DNA of 64,000 nt from an uncultured Anaerolineae bacterium (GCA_937995825.1 CALKJO010000014.1:100412-164411), one strand, 5' to 3'. Shown: positions 27,322-36,665, counted from the first letter of the stretch. Translations and numbers: made by a program. The notes: generated by a model not told the origin, from the letters alone.

Positions 27322-29058
27322 CTACCGCGTCCGGTAGGTCGGATAATTCATCACATCGTTGGTGACGTAGAACGTCCCCCAGCACCAGTCGTTGCCCCAG
27401 TGCCACGCGCCGACGCCCTGGTTGTCAGGGCGGAAGCAGTCGCCCGCGATATATGGCTGGAACAGGTCGCCTTGGATGCGGTGGAGCAGGAAGATGCCGC
27501 CGACATCCTCCACTAGGATGCGCTCGGCATCCTGATACATGGCGATGCGCTGCGCCGGATCGCCGACGAAGACATTGGCTTCGCGGACGAGGTTGTCGAA
27601 GGCTTCGTTGCGCCATGAGTGCCGCCCGGTCGAGACCCACACGCCGAGCATGTTGGACGGATCGAGATAGTCCATGCCGTAGCTGACCGCGCCGAACTGA
27701 ATTTGCGTCGGGCGCGCCAGCAGCGCGCTCATATACGCCGAGAATTCCATGTTGTTGACGGTGATCTGAACGCCGAGGCAGGATGAGATCGACGCTGCCG
27801 CAGCCACGAACCAATTGGCGCGCGCCTCGCTCTCGCCGCGCAGCTTGAGTTCCTGCGGCGGGAAGCCGGCGCCGCCAGGATAGCCCGCATCAGCGAGAAG
27901 CTGCTGCGCCGCTGGGCAGTCGTATTCCTGGATGCCCTTGAGCGCGCCTTCCGTGTCCGACGCCGGGAAGCCGGGCGCGAGGAACGAATACGCCGGCATT
28001 GCGAACTGCTCACCGACGACATTCTTCACAATCGACTCGCGGTCGAGCGCTTTGGCGAACGCCAGCCGGACGCGGCGATCATTGAACGGCGGATTGTAAG
28101 TGTCGAACAGCAGATAGTCGGTGCGGAAATCGCCGAAGGTCGGGCGGTAGTTGGCGCTCAGCACTGGATCAGCGGCGATGATCTCAAAGTCGGCTGGGCT
28201 GAGATTGGTGTAGTTGACGCGCTCGATGTCGTAGTTCTGGAACGCCAAGAACGAGCCGTTGAGCTGATCACCGTAGACAGCGCGGATTTCACGCAGGAAC
28301 GGCTTGCGATAGCCAGTGTAATTCTCATTGGCAGCCAGCACGAAGTACTCGCCTGGCACAAACTCCACCAGCTTGAAGGGACCCGCTGACACGCTGGTCT
28401 CCGGATTGAGCAGGTAGCCAGGTCCGCGCTCCGCCAGCGCTTTCGCCTGCAGCGGCGGCCAGAAGAAGAGCGTGCCGGGCAGGTACGGTGCAGGTCCTTC
28501 CGTTGTGACCGCCAGCGTCCGGTCATCGAGCGCCGCCATGCCGATCTCTTCTGGCGCAATTTCGCCCGCGACCGCCTCCGACCAGCCCGCGATGATGCCT
28601 TGCCACATCCACACGAAGTCATAGGCGTTGGCGGGGTCTGCCATGAAGCGGTAGGAGGCGAGATAGTCATTGGCGGTGACGGGCGTGCCGTCATCCCACA
28701 TCAAGCCGTCCTGCAGCCTGAATGTCCAAGTCAAGCCGTCCTCGCTGACCGACCAGCTCTCCGCCGCGGCGGGGATCAGGTTGAGGTTCTCATCCAAGAC
28801 GACCAGCGAGTCGCTGAACAAATCCGAGATGTTGGCGTCCAGGCAGGTGCGGCTGTAGACCGAGACGACCGCCGAGAACGAGACTTCGGTGCGGGTGCTG
28901 TCGCAGATCGCCCGCCAGACCTGCATGTCATAGGGCGCGGCGTCGGCAGGCAGGGCGCGCCCGTAGACATCGACATTGCCATCCTGTGCAAAGAGCGGAA
29001 CCACGCTGATCGCGCAGAGCGCGATCAGCAAAGCAGCAGCTAAACGTCTTAAGGTCAT
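27322..29058 (-). CDS. Family-5 extracellular solute-binding protein (peptide type)
   Basis: The product is 578 residues from the ATG at 29058 (GGAGGA 6 bases upstream). It has a signal peptide (LAAALLIALCAISVVPLFAQ) without a lipobox, so it is exported but not lipid-anchored. The SBP_bac_5 core has LVVLDENLNLIPAAAESWSV, TWTFRLQDGLMWDDGTPVTA and RVRLAFAKALDRESIV. It captures oligopeptides, nickel chelates or sugars and delivers them to the two permeases downstream. The leader holds a small hairpin (TCGACG/CGTCGA at 29102-29117) and two TATAAT-like hexamers on the minus strand (29127-29139). Confidence 0.92.
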   Translation of the reverse strand: MTLRRLAAALLIALCAISVVPLFAQDGNVDVYGRALPADAAPYDMQVWRAICDSTRTEVSFSAVVSVYSRTCLDANISDLFSDSLVVLDENLNLIPAAAESWSVSEDGLTWTFRLQDGLMWDDGTPVTANDYLASYRFMADPANAYDFVWMWQGIIAGWSEAVAGEIAPEEIGMAALDDRTLAVTTEGPAPYLPGTLFFWPPLQAKALAERGPGYLLNPETSVSAGPFKLVEFVPGEYFVLAANENYTGYRKPFLREIRAVYGDQLNGSFLAFQNYDIERVNYTNLSPADFEIIAADPVLSANYRPTFGDFRTDYLLFDTYNPPFNDRRVRLAFAKALDRESIVKNVVGEQFAMPAYSFLAPGFPASDTEGALKGIQEYDCPAAQQLLADAGYPGGAGFPPQELKLRGESEARANWFVAAAASISSCLGVQITVNNMEFSAYMSALLARPTQIQFGAVSYGMDYLDPSNMLGVWVSTGRHSWRNEAFDNLVREANVFVGDPAQRIAMYQDAERILVEDVGGIFLLHRIQGDLFQPYIAGDCFRPDNQGVGAWHWGNDWCWGTFYVTNDVMNYPTYRTR

Positions 29059-29222
29059 CAAAAGTCCTCCAAAAAGTTCTACAAACGATCTGTTTGAGCA
29101 ATCGACGCTGCCGTCGAGGTTGATCGATTATAAATTATATGCAGCAGACCCGACACAGGGCAAATTTTGCTGCGCTCCTGCGTCCTCTGCGCGCATGGGC
29201 GTGCGCGCCAAACATCCAGCGA

Positions 29223-29978
29223 TCAGGCGTGGCTGTCCGTCGGGCGCTCGACGCAAAGCTGCTCGACCAGCAGCGTGAGGTTGTCGATTTCGGACAGCAG
29301 GAGACTGTGCCAGACCGCGCCGGATCGATCCAGCAGCACCAGCCTGCCCGACTGCGCGCGAAACCCGCCCAGCTCCGACCAGGGAAGCGCGCGCCCGCTT
29401 TCGCTCAATCCATCCGAACTCACGCGCAGCGTGTCGCTGAAAGCAACCGACTCGTCGCTTTCAAGCCGCCTTTGAATGGACTCGCGCAGAAGCGGGTTGA
29501 TCTGCTCTTCAAAGTGCCTGCCCAGTTCGGCGGCATCGCTGTAGAGATTGGTCAGATGGAACTGCTCATCGCGAATCGTGGTGACGGTGAAGCGGTAGAC
29601 ATTCCGCCGCAGCAGCCCCCCCAGATACGCCTTGCGCTCCGCCTTCAGCCGCAGACTTTTCACCTCCGCATACAAAAACGGGATCGTTTTCGAGCCTTCG
29701 CGGTAGGTGAAGCCGCGCTCATACAGCACGATCTCGCGGTTCCAAAGGTGCAGGATGTACCAGCCGAGCGCTAGCCCCAGCGCCGCGACGATGATCACCG
29801 TCAGCGGCGCGCCATACCAGGCATCGGACTGCGCAAGCGTGAAATTCAAGATGATCATGACCGGCGCGCCGATGACCCCCGCCGTGATCAGCGGCAGAAG
29901 CCGGTTGCTCGGATGATGCGAGATCACCGCGCCCAATGCCGGATCGGGCGGGAGTGGCGTTTCCGGCACGCCGGTCAT
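29223..29978 (-). CDS. Two-helix membrane protein with PH-like region
   Basis: The 251-residue protein has two adjacent membrane helices (LLPLITAGVIGAPVMIILNF and TVIIVAALGLALGWYILHLW). A beta-rich segment follows (EIVLYERGFTYREGSKTIPF, then KSLRLKAERKAYLGG) like bacterial PH/DUF6585-type domains. The second half repeats a similar pattern (SVAFSDTLRVSSDGLSESGR). There are no catalytic residues. Its start is 6 bases from the stop of the next upstream lipoprotein gene, so the two are probably co-transcribed. The function is unknown. Confidence 0.65.
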   Translation of the reverse strand: MTGVPETPLPPDPALGAVISHHPSNRLLPLITAGVIGAPVMIILNFTLAQSDAWYGAPLTVIIVAALGLALGWYILHLWNREIVLYERGFTYREGSKTIPFLYAEVKSLRLKAERKAYLGGLLRRNVYRFTVTTIRDEQFHLTNLYSDAAELGRHFEEQINPLLRESIQRRLESDESVAFSDTLRVSSDGLSESGRALPWSELGGFRAQSGRLVLLDRSGAVWHSLLLSEIDNLTLLVEQLCVERPTDSHA

Positions 29979-29984
29979 GATCGA

Positions 29985-30830
29985 TCAGCCCTGCTGCGCG
30001 CGATAGATCATCAGGTTATCGAATTCGACGCGCACGCCGAGCGGGTTGGCGGCGCTGGCGGCAAGCCCGACCTGACCGCTGCGATAGGTGCTGTCGGTCG
30101 TCTGCGCGACGAGCTGATCGTTGACATAGAACGCCAGATAATCCCCTGCGCAGATGGCGCGCAGCGCGTTCTTCGCGCGCCCCGTCTGGATGGCGTCGTG
30201 CTGCGTCCAGTTGACCAGCGGCGTCACTGCGCGCCCGCGCGCGCGCATGATCGCGGCGAAACCCGTCCCCTGGATCAGGAACAGATAGCCATCGCCTTCG
30301 TTGGGCGCGGCGGTGGCGCGGATGTCCGAAATGCTGACGGTCGGCGTCGGCTGGACTTCAGCGGTCGCCTCTGCGGTCGCCTCCGGGGTCGCTTCAGCGG
30401 TCGCCTCTGCGGTCGCCTCTGCGGTCGCTTCGGCTTCGAGCGTGGACTCCGCCATGATCGCCAGCATCTCCGGCTCAACCGTGCGCGGCTGCCCAACCGT
30501 CCCGCGCACACGGCACATCACGCCGTAGGCGTTTTCGCTGCGCTCGGTGATCTGCTCGGTCTCGACCTCGATCACCACATCATCGTAGGTGTCGCCCCAC
30601 TGACCCCACCAGAGCGTGTTATCGCCGCGCCGCACCTCGATGCGGTAGACGCCTGTCGTCACGCGCAGCGTCACCGCGTCATAGGCGCCCTGCTCAAACG
30701 ACATCGGGTCTGAAAAAGTGTACTCCGCCAGCAGATCGCCGCGCACCACACTGCGCAGCGGGCTCGCCGCCGCGCAGCCGACCAGCAGCGCCGCCAGCCC
30801 GATCATTGCGATTACAACCGAACGTCTCAT
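29985..30830 (-). CDS. Lipoprotein with Ala-Glu-Ala-Thr repeat linker
   Basis: The product is 281 residues from the ATG at 30830 (GAGG 6 bases upstream). The lipobox is LAALLVGC. A beta-rich domain (about 25-120) precedes a low-complexity linker of tandem AEAT/PEAT units (about 133-156). A second domain follows (about 160-280, FLIQGTGFAAIMRARG, LAFYVNDQLVAQTTDSTYRS) that resembles LamG/concanavalin-like sheets found in DUF1080-type proteins. It is an envelope protein of unknown role. The linker DNA is a 12-bp minisatellite. Confidence 0.7.
   Translation of the reverse strand: MRRSVVIAMIGLAALLVGCAAASPLRSVVRGDLLAEYTFSDPMSFEQGAYDAVTLRVTTGVYRIEVRRGDNTLWWGQWGDTYDDVVIEVETEQITERSENAYGVMCRVRGTVGQPRTVEPEMLAIMAESTLEAEATAEATAEATAEATPEATAEATAEVQPTPTVSISDIRATAAPNEGDGYLFLIQGTGFAAIMRARGRAVTPLVNWTQHDAIQTGRAKNALRAICAGDYLAFYVNDQLVAQTTDSTYRSGQVGLAASAANPLGVRVEFDNLMIYRAQQG
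30361..30432. repeat. 12-bp tandem repeat inside lipoprotein gene
   Basis: Six head-to-tail copies of a 12-base unit (GCGGTCGCCTCT, with one to three changes in some copies) encode the AEAT-type linker of the lipoprotein. The array is in frame, so gain or loss of a unit would change linker length by four residues. Confidence 0.8.
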
Positions 30831-30927
30831 GAACATCCTCTTGGAAGTGCATCACAGTGATAACATGCTATCATACCGGATGACGCTGCGCCAAACCGTC
30901 CGGCGCGCATGTTCGGATGAGTGTTTG

Positions 30928-31392
30928 TTATGAAACCGTGCGCATTAGCCCCCAAAGCATCCACAAGGTCAGCGCGCCGCGCGCGCCCCATGCCGCTGTC
31001 CGCAGCCAATTGCTGCTGATCAATGCCTGATGCACCGCTGAGTCGAAGCCGCCCGCCAGCATCCCATGCTGCGGCGCGTTGACCAGCCCGGTCACGCCCC
31101 AGATGACCGCGATCAGTCCGAAGCCGAGCCAGTTCGCCCAGATCGGGACATTCGGGATCGGCGTCATGATCAGCATCAAGCCGGTGACCAGCTCGATCAG
31201 CATCACCGGCAGCACCAACCCCGTGATGGCGCTGATGTGGGCGCGCTCATACTGGACATAGGCATCCTCGCCGACATAGCGGAACAGCGGATAATGCACA
31301 AGCTGGATCGTCAGGATGACTCCCAGCATGATCAGTGTGCTGGCGGCGTGCGCCAGCACGAGCAGTTTGAGCGCGCCCGCCTCGTCGATCAT
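30928..31392 (-). CDS. Four-helix integral membrane protein
   Basis: The 154-residue protein is almost entirely membrane: helices at about 8-33, 52-74, 84-106 and 126-150. It has several His in or near the helices (VLAHAAST, IQLVHYPLFRYVG, ERAHISAITG, NAPQHGML), so haem or metal binding is possible but unproven. The motif VHYPLF at the end of helix 1 is typical of a small conserved family of unknown function. Its start overlaps the next minus-strand gene by 4 bases. Confidence 0.7.
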   Translation of the reverse strand: MIDEAGALKLLVLAHAASTLIMLGVILTIQLVHYPLFRYVGEDAYVQYERAHISAITGLVLPVMLIELVTGLMLIMTPIPNVPIWANWLGFGLIAVIWGVTGLVNAPQHGMLAGGFDSAVHQALISSNWLRTAAWGARGALTLWMLWGLMRTVS

Positions 31393-31997
31393 GGCGCGAA
31401 GACCGTCATCGACTCCAACAGCAGCGGCAGCGCCAGCGCGCGATCCCAGCTCGAACCCTCATCCGCCAGCCGCCCAAAGACATAAACGCGCAGCTTGCTC
31501 ACCAGCGCATCCTGCGCCAGCGTCAGCGCCGGGCTGTCCTCCAGCGCGATCCAGGTGGTGATCGTCTCCTCGATGTCCTCGCACAGCCGCTCGCGAAAGC
31601 TCGGAAACGGATACGGCACAGCGTGCCGCTGACCCGCCCTGGGAAACGGCATCCCGCCAGGCTGAAGCGGCATCCCGCCGACGGTCAGCACGACCAACCC
31701 AATCGCGCCGTCGTCATCGTCAATGGCGGTCATGTGCAGCGTATCGACATATCCGCCCACCCCAATGCGCCCATCCCACGCCAGCGAGTCGGCGCGCCAG
31801 GTCAGCCGCGCCAGCGCCGATCCCTGCGCGCCGCCCCAGCGCAGCGTCACCAGCTCCGCTGGTTGGCGCAGCGCAAACGCACCGTGTTCGCCCTGGGTCT
31901 GCACGCATTCAAACATGGTCTCCAGCCAGAGCATGTCCTGCGCATAGGCGGGAATCCGCCAGCCAGCGGTCAGCGCCCCAGTCAATCCGTCGTTCAT
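31389..31997 (-). CDS. Hypothetical cytoplasmic protein
   Basis: The 202-residue protein has GAGG before the ATG, with no signal peptide or membrane helix. It has a beta-rich middle (LVTLRWGGAQGSALARLTW, GLVVLTVGGMPLQPGGMPF) and a helical end (RERLCEDIEETITTWIALED). No domain is recognised. The start of the four-helix membrane protein overlaps its stop codon (ATGA), so the two are translationally coupled. Confidence 0.65.
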   Translation of the reverse strand: MNDGLTGALTAGWRIPAYAQDMLWLETMFECVQTQGEHGAFALRQPAELVTLRWGGAQGSALARLTWRADSLAWDGRIGVGGYVDTLHMTAIDDDDGAIGLVVLTVGGMPLQPGGMPFPRAGQRHAVPYPFPSFRERLCEDIEETITTWIALEDSPALTLAQDALVSKLRVYVFGRLADEGSSWDRALALPLLLESMTVFAP

Positions 31998-32116
31998 TGT
32001 TTGCCTCAGTTAAGCTGATACCGAAAAATGTTCAATGAATGTTAATCGAGACTGCAGCGATCTCAATTATCGATCAAACTATACTATATGGGGCGCATGA
32101 TCAAGAAGCACGGACG

Positions 32117-32719
32117 ATGACGAACATGAGGCAGAGACACTTTTTCTGGGCGCGCATCATCTCCGATGTGCTGTCGCCGCCGGTCGTCTGGGCAGCGCTG
32201 GCATTTCCCATCGCCTTTCGCGCGGCTGGGTCACCAGATCAGGCGCTGGTCTGGGGCGGGATTTACGCTGCGCTGGTGTGCGTGCTGCCGGCGGCTTATG
32301 TCATCTGGATGGTCTGGCGCGGAGAGATCACTGACATCCACATGCCTTACCGCCATGAGCGGATTCGCCCCTTCATTGTGAGTGTCGTCGGCGCGAGTCT
32401 GGCATGGGGAGTGCTGCGCCTGATGAGCGCGCCGCCGCTGCTGCCGACCTTCACCCTGTTCAGCCTGATCGCCATTGGCGCGATGCTGGCGATTACGCTG
32501 GTCTGGCAGATCAGTATGCACACGATGAGCGTCTCCTGCGCGGTGGTCGCGGCGGGTGTGCTGTTCGGCTTGGGGACGGGGCTGCTGCTCTCGCCGCTGA
32601 TTCCAGTGGTGGGCGCGGCGCGGCTCAAGCTCAACCGTCACACGCCGGCGCAGGTGATCGGCGGGTTTGCGCTCGGTACACTGCTGACTTTGCTATTTTC
32701 AACGCTGCTGCCGCGCTGA
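32117..32719 (+). CDS. PAP2-like membrane phosphatase with altered active site
   Basis: The product is 200 residues from the ATG at 32117. An upstream in-frame ATG at 32039 is less likely because a TATACT at 32080-32085 lies between. Five or six membrane helices carry PAP2-type motifs: HERIRPF, a His in WQISMHTMSVS, and RLKLNRHTPAQVIGG. The last keeps the Arg-x5-His of PAP2 enzymes, but the Asp four residues after the His is Gln. It may act on lipid or isoprenoid phosphates, or be inactive. Its 3' end overlaps the epimerase gene tail to tail by 21 bases. Confidence 0.7.
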   Translation: MTNMRQRHFFWARIISDVLSPPVVWAALAFPIAFRAAGSPDQALVWGGIYAALVCVLPAAYVIWMVWRGEITDIHMPYRHERIRPFIVSVVGASLAWGVLRLMSAPPLLPTFTLFSLIAIGAMLAITLVWQISMHTMSVSCAVVAAGVLFGLGTGLLLSPLIPVVGAARLKLNRHTPAQVIGGFALGTLLTLLFSTLLPR

Positions 32720-33745
32720 CCTCCCGCCCAGCCACCGGATCAGCCGTGCTAATCCATCCTCCTTGACATACCCATGCGCCTGATACCACGCGAAGGTATC
32801 CGCCACGCTCTGGCGCATGTCGATCTGCGGCGCGCCAAACGCCCTCCATGCTTTATCAAACGTGTAATAGATGTGCTTGCCGCCCAGCCGCGCCTGATCG
32901 CCGTCGATGGGCAGATTGATCCCCAGCGCCTTCAGCCGGTCGATGATCTCCGCCAAAATCGGCAGCGTCCAGCCGGGCAGCGTCAAACCGGGGCGGGGAA
33001 CGCCGACGACATCCGCGATCAGCGCAAACCACGCCGGATAGAACATGTTTGCCGTCCCCAGGATGTAGCGCTCGCCGGGGACGCCTTGCTCCGCCGCTGC
33101 AATCTGCCAGCGCGCCACATCGCGGACATCGACCACCGCGACTCCACCCGGCGTGACCGGGAGCGTCCAGCTCAGGCGGTGGATTTTCAGCACAAAATCG
33201 CCTGACAGCACATTCAGATCGCCCGGTCCCAGCACCACCACCGGATTGACGATCACCACCTCCTGCCCATCCGCCGCCGCGGCGCGCGCGATCTCCTCCG
33301 CCTGCCATTTGCTGTAGCCATACGGGAAGCGCTCCGGCGGCAGATCGAACGGCGCGGACTCGTCGGCTGGGCTGCCATCGCCAAACCCGCCGACCGCCGC
33401 CGCGCTCGACGTGAACACCACCCGCCGGACGCCCGCCTCACGCGCCGCTTGCAGAACGCGCCGTGTCCCGTCCACATTGGCTTCGATCATGCGCCTGTGA
33501 TCGGCGCGCCAGTAATCGGCGACAGCGGCGGCATGAAACACCCACTCACACCCATCGCACGCCGCGCGCAGCGAGTCCAGATCGAGGATATCACCGACGG
33601 CGCTCTCAAACGGCAGACCTTCCAGCGCATTCAGCCGCGATGCGGCACGATGCAGCGCCCGAACCGTGTGTCCGCGCTCAACCAGCGCCCGCGCCACATG
33701 CGATCCGACGAATCCGGTCGCGCCTGTCACCAATGCTCTGCCCAT
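32699..33745 (-). CDS. NAD-dependent sugar epimerase/dehydratase (extended SDR)
   Basis: The 348-residue protein has the Rossmann motif ALVTGATGFVGSHVARAL at the N-terminus, then VFHAAAVADYW. VVFTSSAAAVGG precedes the catalytic YGYSKWQAEE (Tyr-x3-Lys), and VVIVNPVVVLGPGD follows. This fits the extended SDR family, including dihydroflavonol reductase-like and HpnA-like enzymes linked to hopanoid or glycan synthesis. The substrate cannot be set. GGGAG precedes the ATG. It is a single gene, convergent with the PAP2-like gene. Confidence 0.88.
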   Translation of the reverse strand: MGRALVTGATGFVGSHVARALVERGHTVRALHRAASRLNALEGLPFESAVGDILDLDSLRAACDGCEWVFHAAAVADYWRADHRRMIEANVDGTRRVLQAAREAGVRRVVFTSSAAAVGGFGDGSPADESAPFDLPPERFPYGYSKWQAEEIARAAAADGQEVVIVNPVVVLGPGDLNVLSGDFVLKIHRLSWTLPVTPGGVAVVDVRDVARWQIAAAEQGVPGERYILGTANMFYPAWFALIADVVGVPRPGLTLPGWTLPILAEIIDRLKALGINLPIDGDQARLGGKHIYYTFDKAWRAFGAPQIDMRQSVADTFAWYQAHGYVKEDGLARLIRWLGGRSARQQR

Positions 33746-33886
33746 GCCAGCTCCCTTTTGCCCCTATTCTAATCGAACGATGAGAAACGGTTTAGAACGG
33801 TGCTTTTCTCACATCAGGTCATGATACGATACTCATCGTAATGTCCCGCTCAGGCAAGAGGTTATTTTGGTAGATACACGGTTATA

Positions 33887-34669
33887 ATGCGCATTTCCTG
33901 CCGCCTGCTTTCACTGCTCTGCCTGCTCTTTCTCGGCTGTCAGCCGATCTCGATCACGCCGACTGTTACAGATAGTGACACTCTGCAATCGATTACTTCC
34001 ACCGAAGCCGTGTCTGAGACGGCAGCGGACGGCGGCGCAGCGCCTGAAAGCATTATCGACACAGCGGATGCGCTCGAATACACGATGGAAGGCGTCAACC
34101 TCCGTCTGAAGACACCGCACGGCTGGCAGGCGGATGTGATCGATGGGCTGCTGCTGGTTGAACACACCATCAGCATGGACGATGGCTTGCCCGATGCCGG
34201 GATGGTGGTCTACATTTTCGTGCCGCCGCCCTCCGAATTCGCTGTCCTGACGGGCAGCGGCAATTTTGCTTACGCCGTCCTCAATCATGTCGTGCGGATG
34301 CCGCAGCGCGTCGGGCGCGATGTCTCTGTGTCGGAACCGGTCGGCTTCCGTTGGGGCAGCTACGACGCTGCCTATTATCTGCTCTCCGGGCTGGACGCGC
34401 GGACCATGGTGCTGGCGGTCGCTGTGCCAAGCGCTGACAAGCCGCGCCCCTCGCTCGTCGTCTGCAACATCAGCGTGCCTAATGACCGCGAAGGCGTGCT
34501 GCGCACGATGCTCCCGCTCATTCTCGATGAGCTGACCATCGACGGGATCGCGCTCGATGGCAGCGCGCTGCAAATGCTCCCCGATCCGCTGCCCTTCCCT
34601 GTCCTTCAGCGCGAGACGGCGCAGTCTCATGATGATCCATTGGCGTTCACCTTCATCTCAGATCGCTGA
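33887..34669 (+). CDS. Lipoprotein of unknown function
   Basis: The 260-residue protein has a short basic start and lipobox (LLSLLCLLFLGC, Cys18). A Thr/Ser-rich linker follows, then one globular domain (about 60-260: VNLRLKTPHGWQADVIDGLL, AGMVVYIFVPPP, LSGLDARTMVLAVAVPS). No known domain was identified. The ATG overlaps a TATAAT (33883-33888) and no strong RBS is seen, but no other start would keep the signal peptide. The intergenic region upstream (33746-33886) carries two inverted repeats. Confidence 0.7.
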   Translation: MRISCRLLSLLCLLFLGCQPISITPTVTDSDTLQSITSTEAVSETAADGGAAPESIIDTADALEYTMEGVNLRLKTPHGWQADVIDGLLLVEHTISMDDGLPDAGMVVYIFVPPPSEFAVLTGSGNFAYAVLNHVVRMPQRVGRDVSVSEPVGFRWGSYDAAYYLLSGLDARTMVLAVAVPSADKPRPSLVVCNISVPNDREGVLRTMLPLILDELTIDGIALDGSALQMLPDPLPFPVLQRETAQSHDDPLAFTFISDR

Positions 34670-34715
34670 GTCGTGCTAAAATAGCGCGCAGTGTTGGCAT
34701 ACACAATCAAACAAC

Positions 34716-36590
34716 GTGGCAAATTCGGAACGATTTCCCATCGCATCGGCTTATGACGCTGAACCCGCTTTCAATCCCTGGCTGATCCGCCTGCCGATCC
34801 TGGCGATTATCGGCGGCATGTTGTGGATCGCCATCCTCAGCTTGGCTCTGCTGGCATACTGGCGCGTCATGGACGGGCGCATCCTCCCCGGCGTGCATAT
34901 CTACGGCGTGAACGTGGGTGGGATGTCCCCAGCGCAGGCGGCGGCGGCGGTCGAAGCCGCTTTCACCTATGACGATCAAGCGGTCTTCACCTTCCGCGAT
35001 CCACAAGGCGGGCGCTTCTGGCAGTACAGCGCGCGCGATCTGGGTGTGACGTTCGCGGCGGACGACGCCGTCAATGCCGCCTATCAGATCGGGCGCGAAG
35101 CGACGCCGATTCGCAGCCTCATCGAACAGGGATTGACCTGGCTGAACGGGCGAAGCGTGTCCCCGATTGTGCGCTATGAGCAGGCGGCGGCGCTGGCGGC
35201 GCTGGAGCGCATTGCGGCGGAGATCGAGCGTCCCGCCATCGATGCGCGGCTGATCTTCGACGGCGCAGCCGTTCAAGCAACGCCCGGACAGGTCGGGCGC
35301 GCGCTGGATCGACGCGGGACACTGGCACGGCTGGATGCCGCCATCCTCAGCCTGACGACCGGCGCGGAGATTCCGCTCGTCGTGACCGAGACGGCGCCGG
35401 CTGCCTGGGATGCAGAACTTGCCGCCAGCCGCGCCATGACCGCCGTCAGCGCGCCGATCATCCTGACCGCCGAAGACGCGCAGGGCAACTCACTCGGACC
35501 CTGGACGATCTCGACTGAGCAGATCGCGGCGCTGCTCTCCGTCGAGGCGGTGCAGAACCCTGATGGCACGCTGCGCTACGATGCCTCCGTGAACACCGAG
35601 CCGTTTCGCGCTGCGCTGGAAGCGCTCGCCCCAGGGCTGCTCATCCCCCAGCGCGATGCCCGCTATCACTTCGACACGGCCAGCCGCAGCCTGCTGGTCA
35701 TTCAATCCGCCGTCGATCAGCGCACGCTCGACATCGACGCCACCCTGCAAGCCATCGAAGCCGCCATCTTCAGCCCGACCAACCGGATCGTCCCGCTGGT
35801 GTTCCAGTACACGCCGCCGCGTTATCACAACCGCATGACCGCGCAGGAACTCGGCATCACCGAGCTGATCGCCGAGGGCGTGTCGTCGTATGCCGGATCG
35901 CCGCGCGCTCGCATCGACAACATCCTGCTCTCAGCGGCGCGCTTCGATGGGCTGGTGATCGCGCCCGGCGAGACCTTCTCGTTCAATCGCTATGTCGGGG
36001 ACATCACGCCGGAAGCGGGCTATGTCGCCAGCAAGGTGATCTACGGCGACCGCACGATTGACGGCGTCGGCGGCGGCGTCTGCCAGGTCAGCACGACCGC
36101 TTTTCGCGCCGCTTTCTACGCCGGCTATCCCTTCACCGAGTGGCACGCCCATTCCTACCGCGTCGGCTACTATGAGCGCGGCGATCCCGAAGGCGTCGGC
36201 ATGGACGCCGCGATCTACATCGGCGAACTCGATCTGCGCTTCATCAACGATACGCCCTACCACCTGCTGATCGAAACCTCGGTCTCGCCCGCATCGCAGA
36301 CGGTGCATTTCCGCTTCTACAGCACCCGCGTCGGGCGGCGCGTGATCAAGCAGGGTCCGACGATAGTCAGCGTCGATCCGCCGCTGCCGACGCGCTATGA
36401 GGTCAACAGCGCCTTGCAGCCAGGTCAGGAACTGTGGGTCGATTGGGCGGCGGAGGGCGCGTTCATCGAGATCGGGCGGCTGATCGTCGATGAAAATGGC
36501 AGTATCCTCTCGCGCCAGTCGTTCAATCGGCAGTATCAGCCGTGGGGCGCGATTGTCCAGGTCGCGCCCGGCGATCCTCGGCTGGGATGA
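34716..36590 (+). CDS. VanW-domain membrane protein with peptidoglycan-binding-like repeats
   Basis: The 624-residue protein starts at GTG. It has one N-terminal membrane anchor (LPILAIIGGMLWIAILSLAL). Two copies of a PG_binding_4-like domain follow (GVNVGGMSPAQAAAAVEAAF and the later SPTNRIVPLVFQYTPP end). The VanW domain (about 400-560) has FDGLVIAPGETFSFNRYVGD and DGVGGGVCQVSTTAFRAAF. VanW is named from vancomycin-resistance clusters; its biochemical role is unknown. The gene precedes an L,D-transpeptidase with a related N-terminal architecture, so both probably act in cell-wall maintenance. Confidence 0.87.
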   Translation: MANSERFPIASAYDAEPAFNPWLIRLPILAIIGGMLWIAILSLALLAYWRVMDGRILPGVHIYGVNVGGMSPAQAAAAVEAAFTYDDQAVFTFRDPQGGRFWQYSARDLGVTFAADDAVNAAYQIGREATPIRSLIEQGLTWLNGRSVSPIVRYEQAAALAALERIAAEIERPAIDARLIFDGAAVQATPGQVGRALDRRGTLARLDAAILSLTTGAEIPLVVTETAPAAWDAELAASRAMTAVSAPIILTAEDAQGNSLGPWTISTEQIAALLSVEAVQNPDGTLRYDASVNTEPFRAALEALAPGLLIPQRDARYHFDTASRSLLVIQSAVDQRTLDIDATLQAIEAAIFSPTNRIVPLVFQYTPPRYHNRMTAQELGITELIAEGVSSYAGSPRARIDNILLSAARFDGLVIAPGETFSFNRYVGDITPEAGYVASKVIYGDRTIDGVGGGVCQVSTTAFRAAFYAGYPFTEWHAHSYRVGYYERGDPEGVGMDAAIYIGELDLRFINDTPYHLLIETSVSPASQTVHFRFYSTRVGRRVIKQGPTIVSVDPPLPTRYEVNSALQPGQELWVDWAAEGAFIEIGRLIVDENGSILSRQSFNRQYQPWGAIVQVAPGDPRLG

Positions 36591-36665
36591 GCGCGCCGGA
36601 TTGCCTTAGGACGCGAAAATGCGACATAATCTAAAGATGATGTGTCGTCGTTTCGGGCTGCAGCC

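Noticed and set aside
30361..30432. CRISPR-like array
   Set aside because: The units are contiguous 12-mers without spacers and encode a protein linker in frame.
32231..32641. Long open frames on the strand opposite real genes, here and throughout (for example 59713-62181, 18758-20101 and 44785-46071)
   Set aside because: They are antisense to well-recognised genes, rich in Arg/His/Gln/Asp as expected for shadow frames in high-GC DNA, and show no domains.
33883..33888. TATAAT as promoter of the lipoprotein gene at 33887
   Set aside because: It overlaps the start codon, so transcription from it would begin inside the gene; probably chance.
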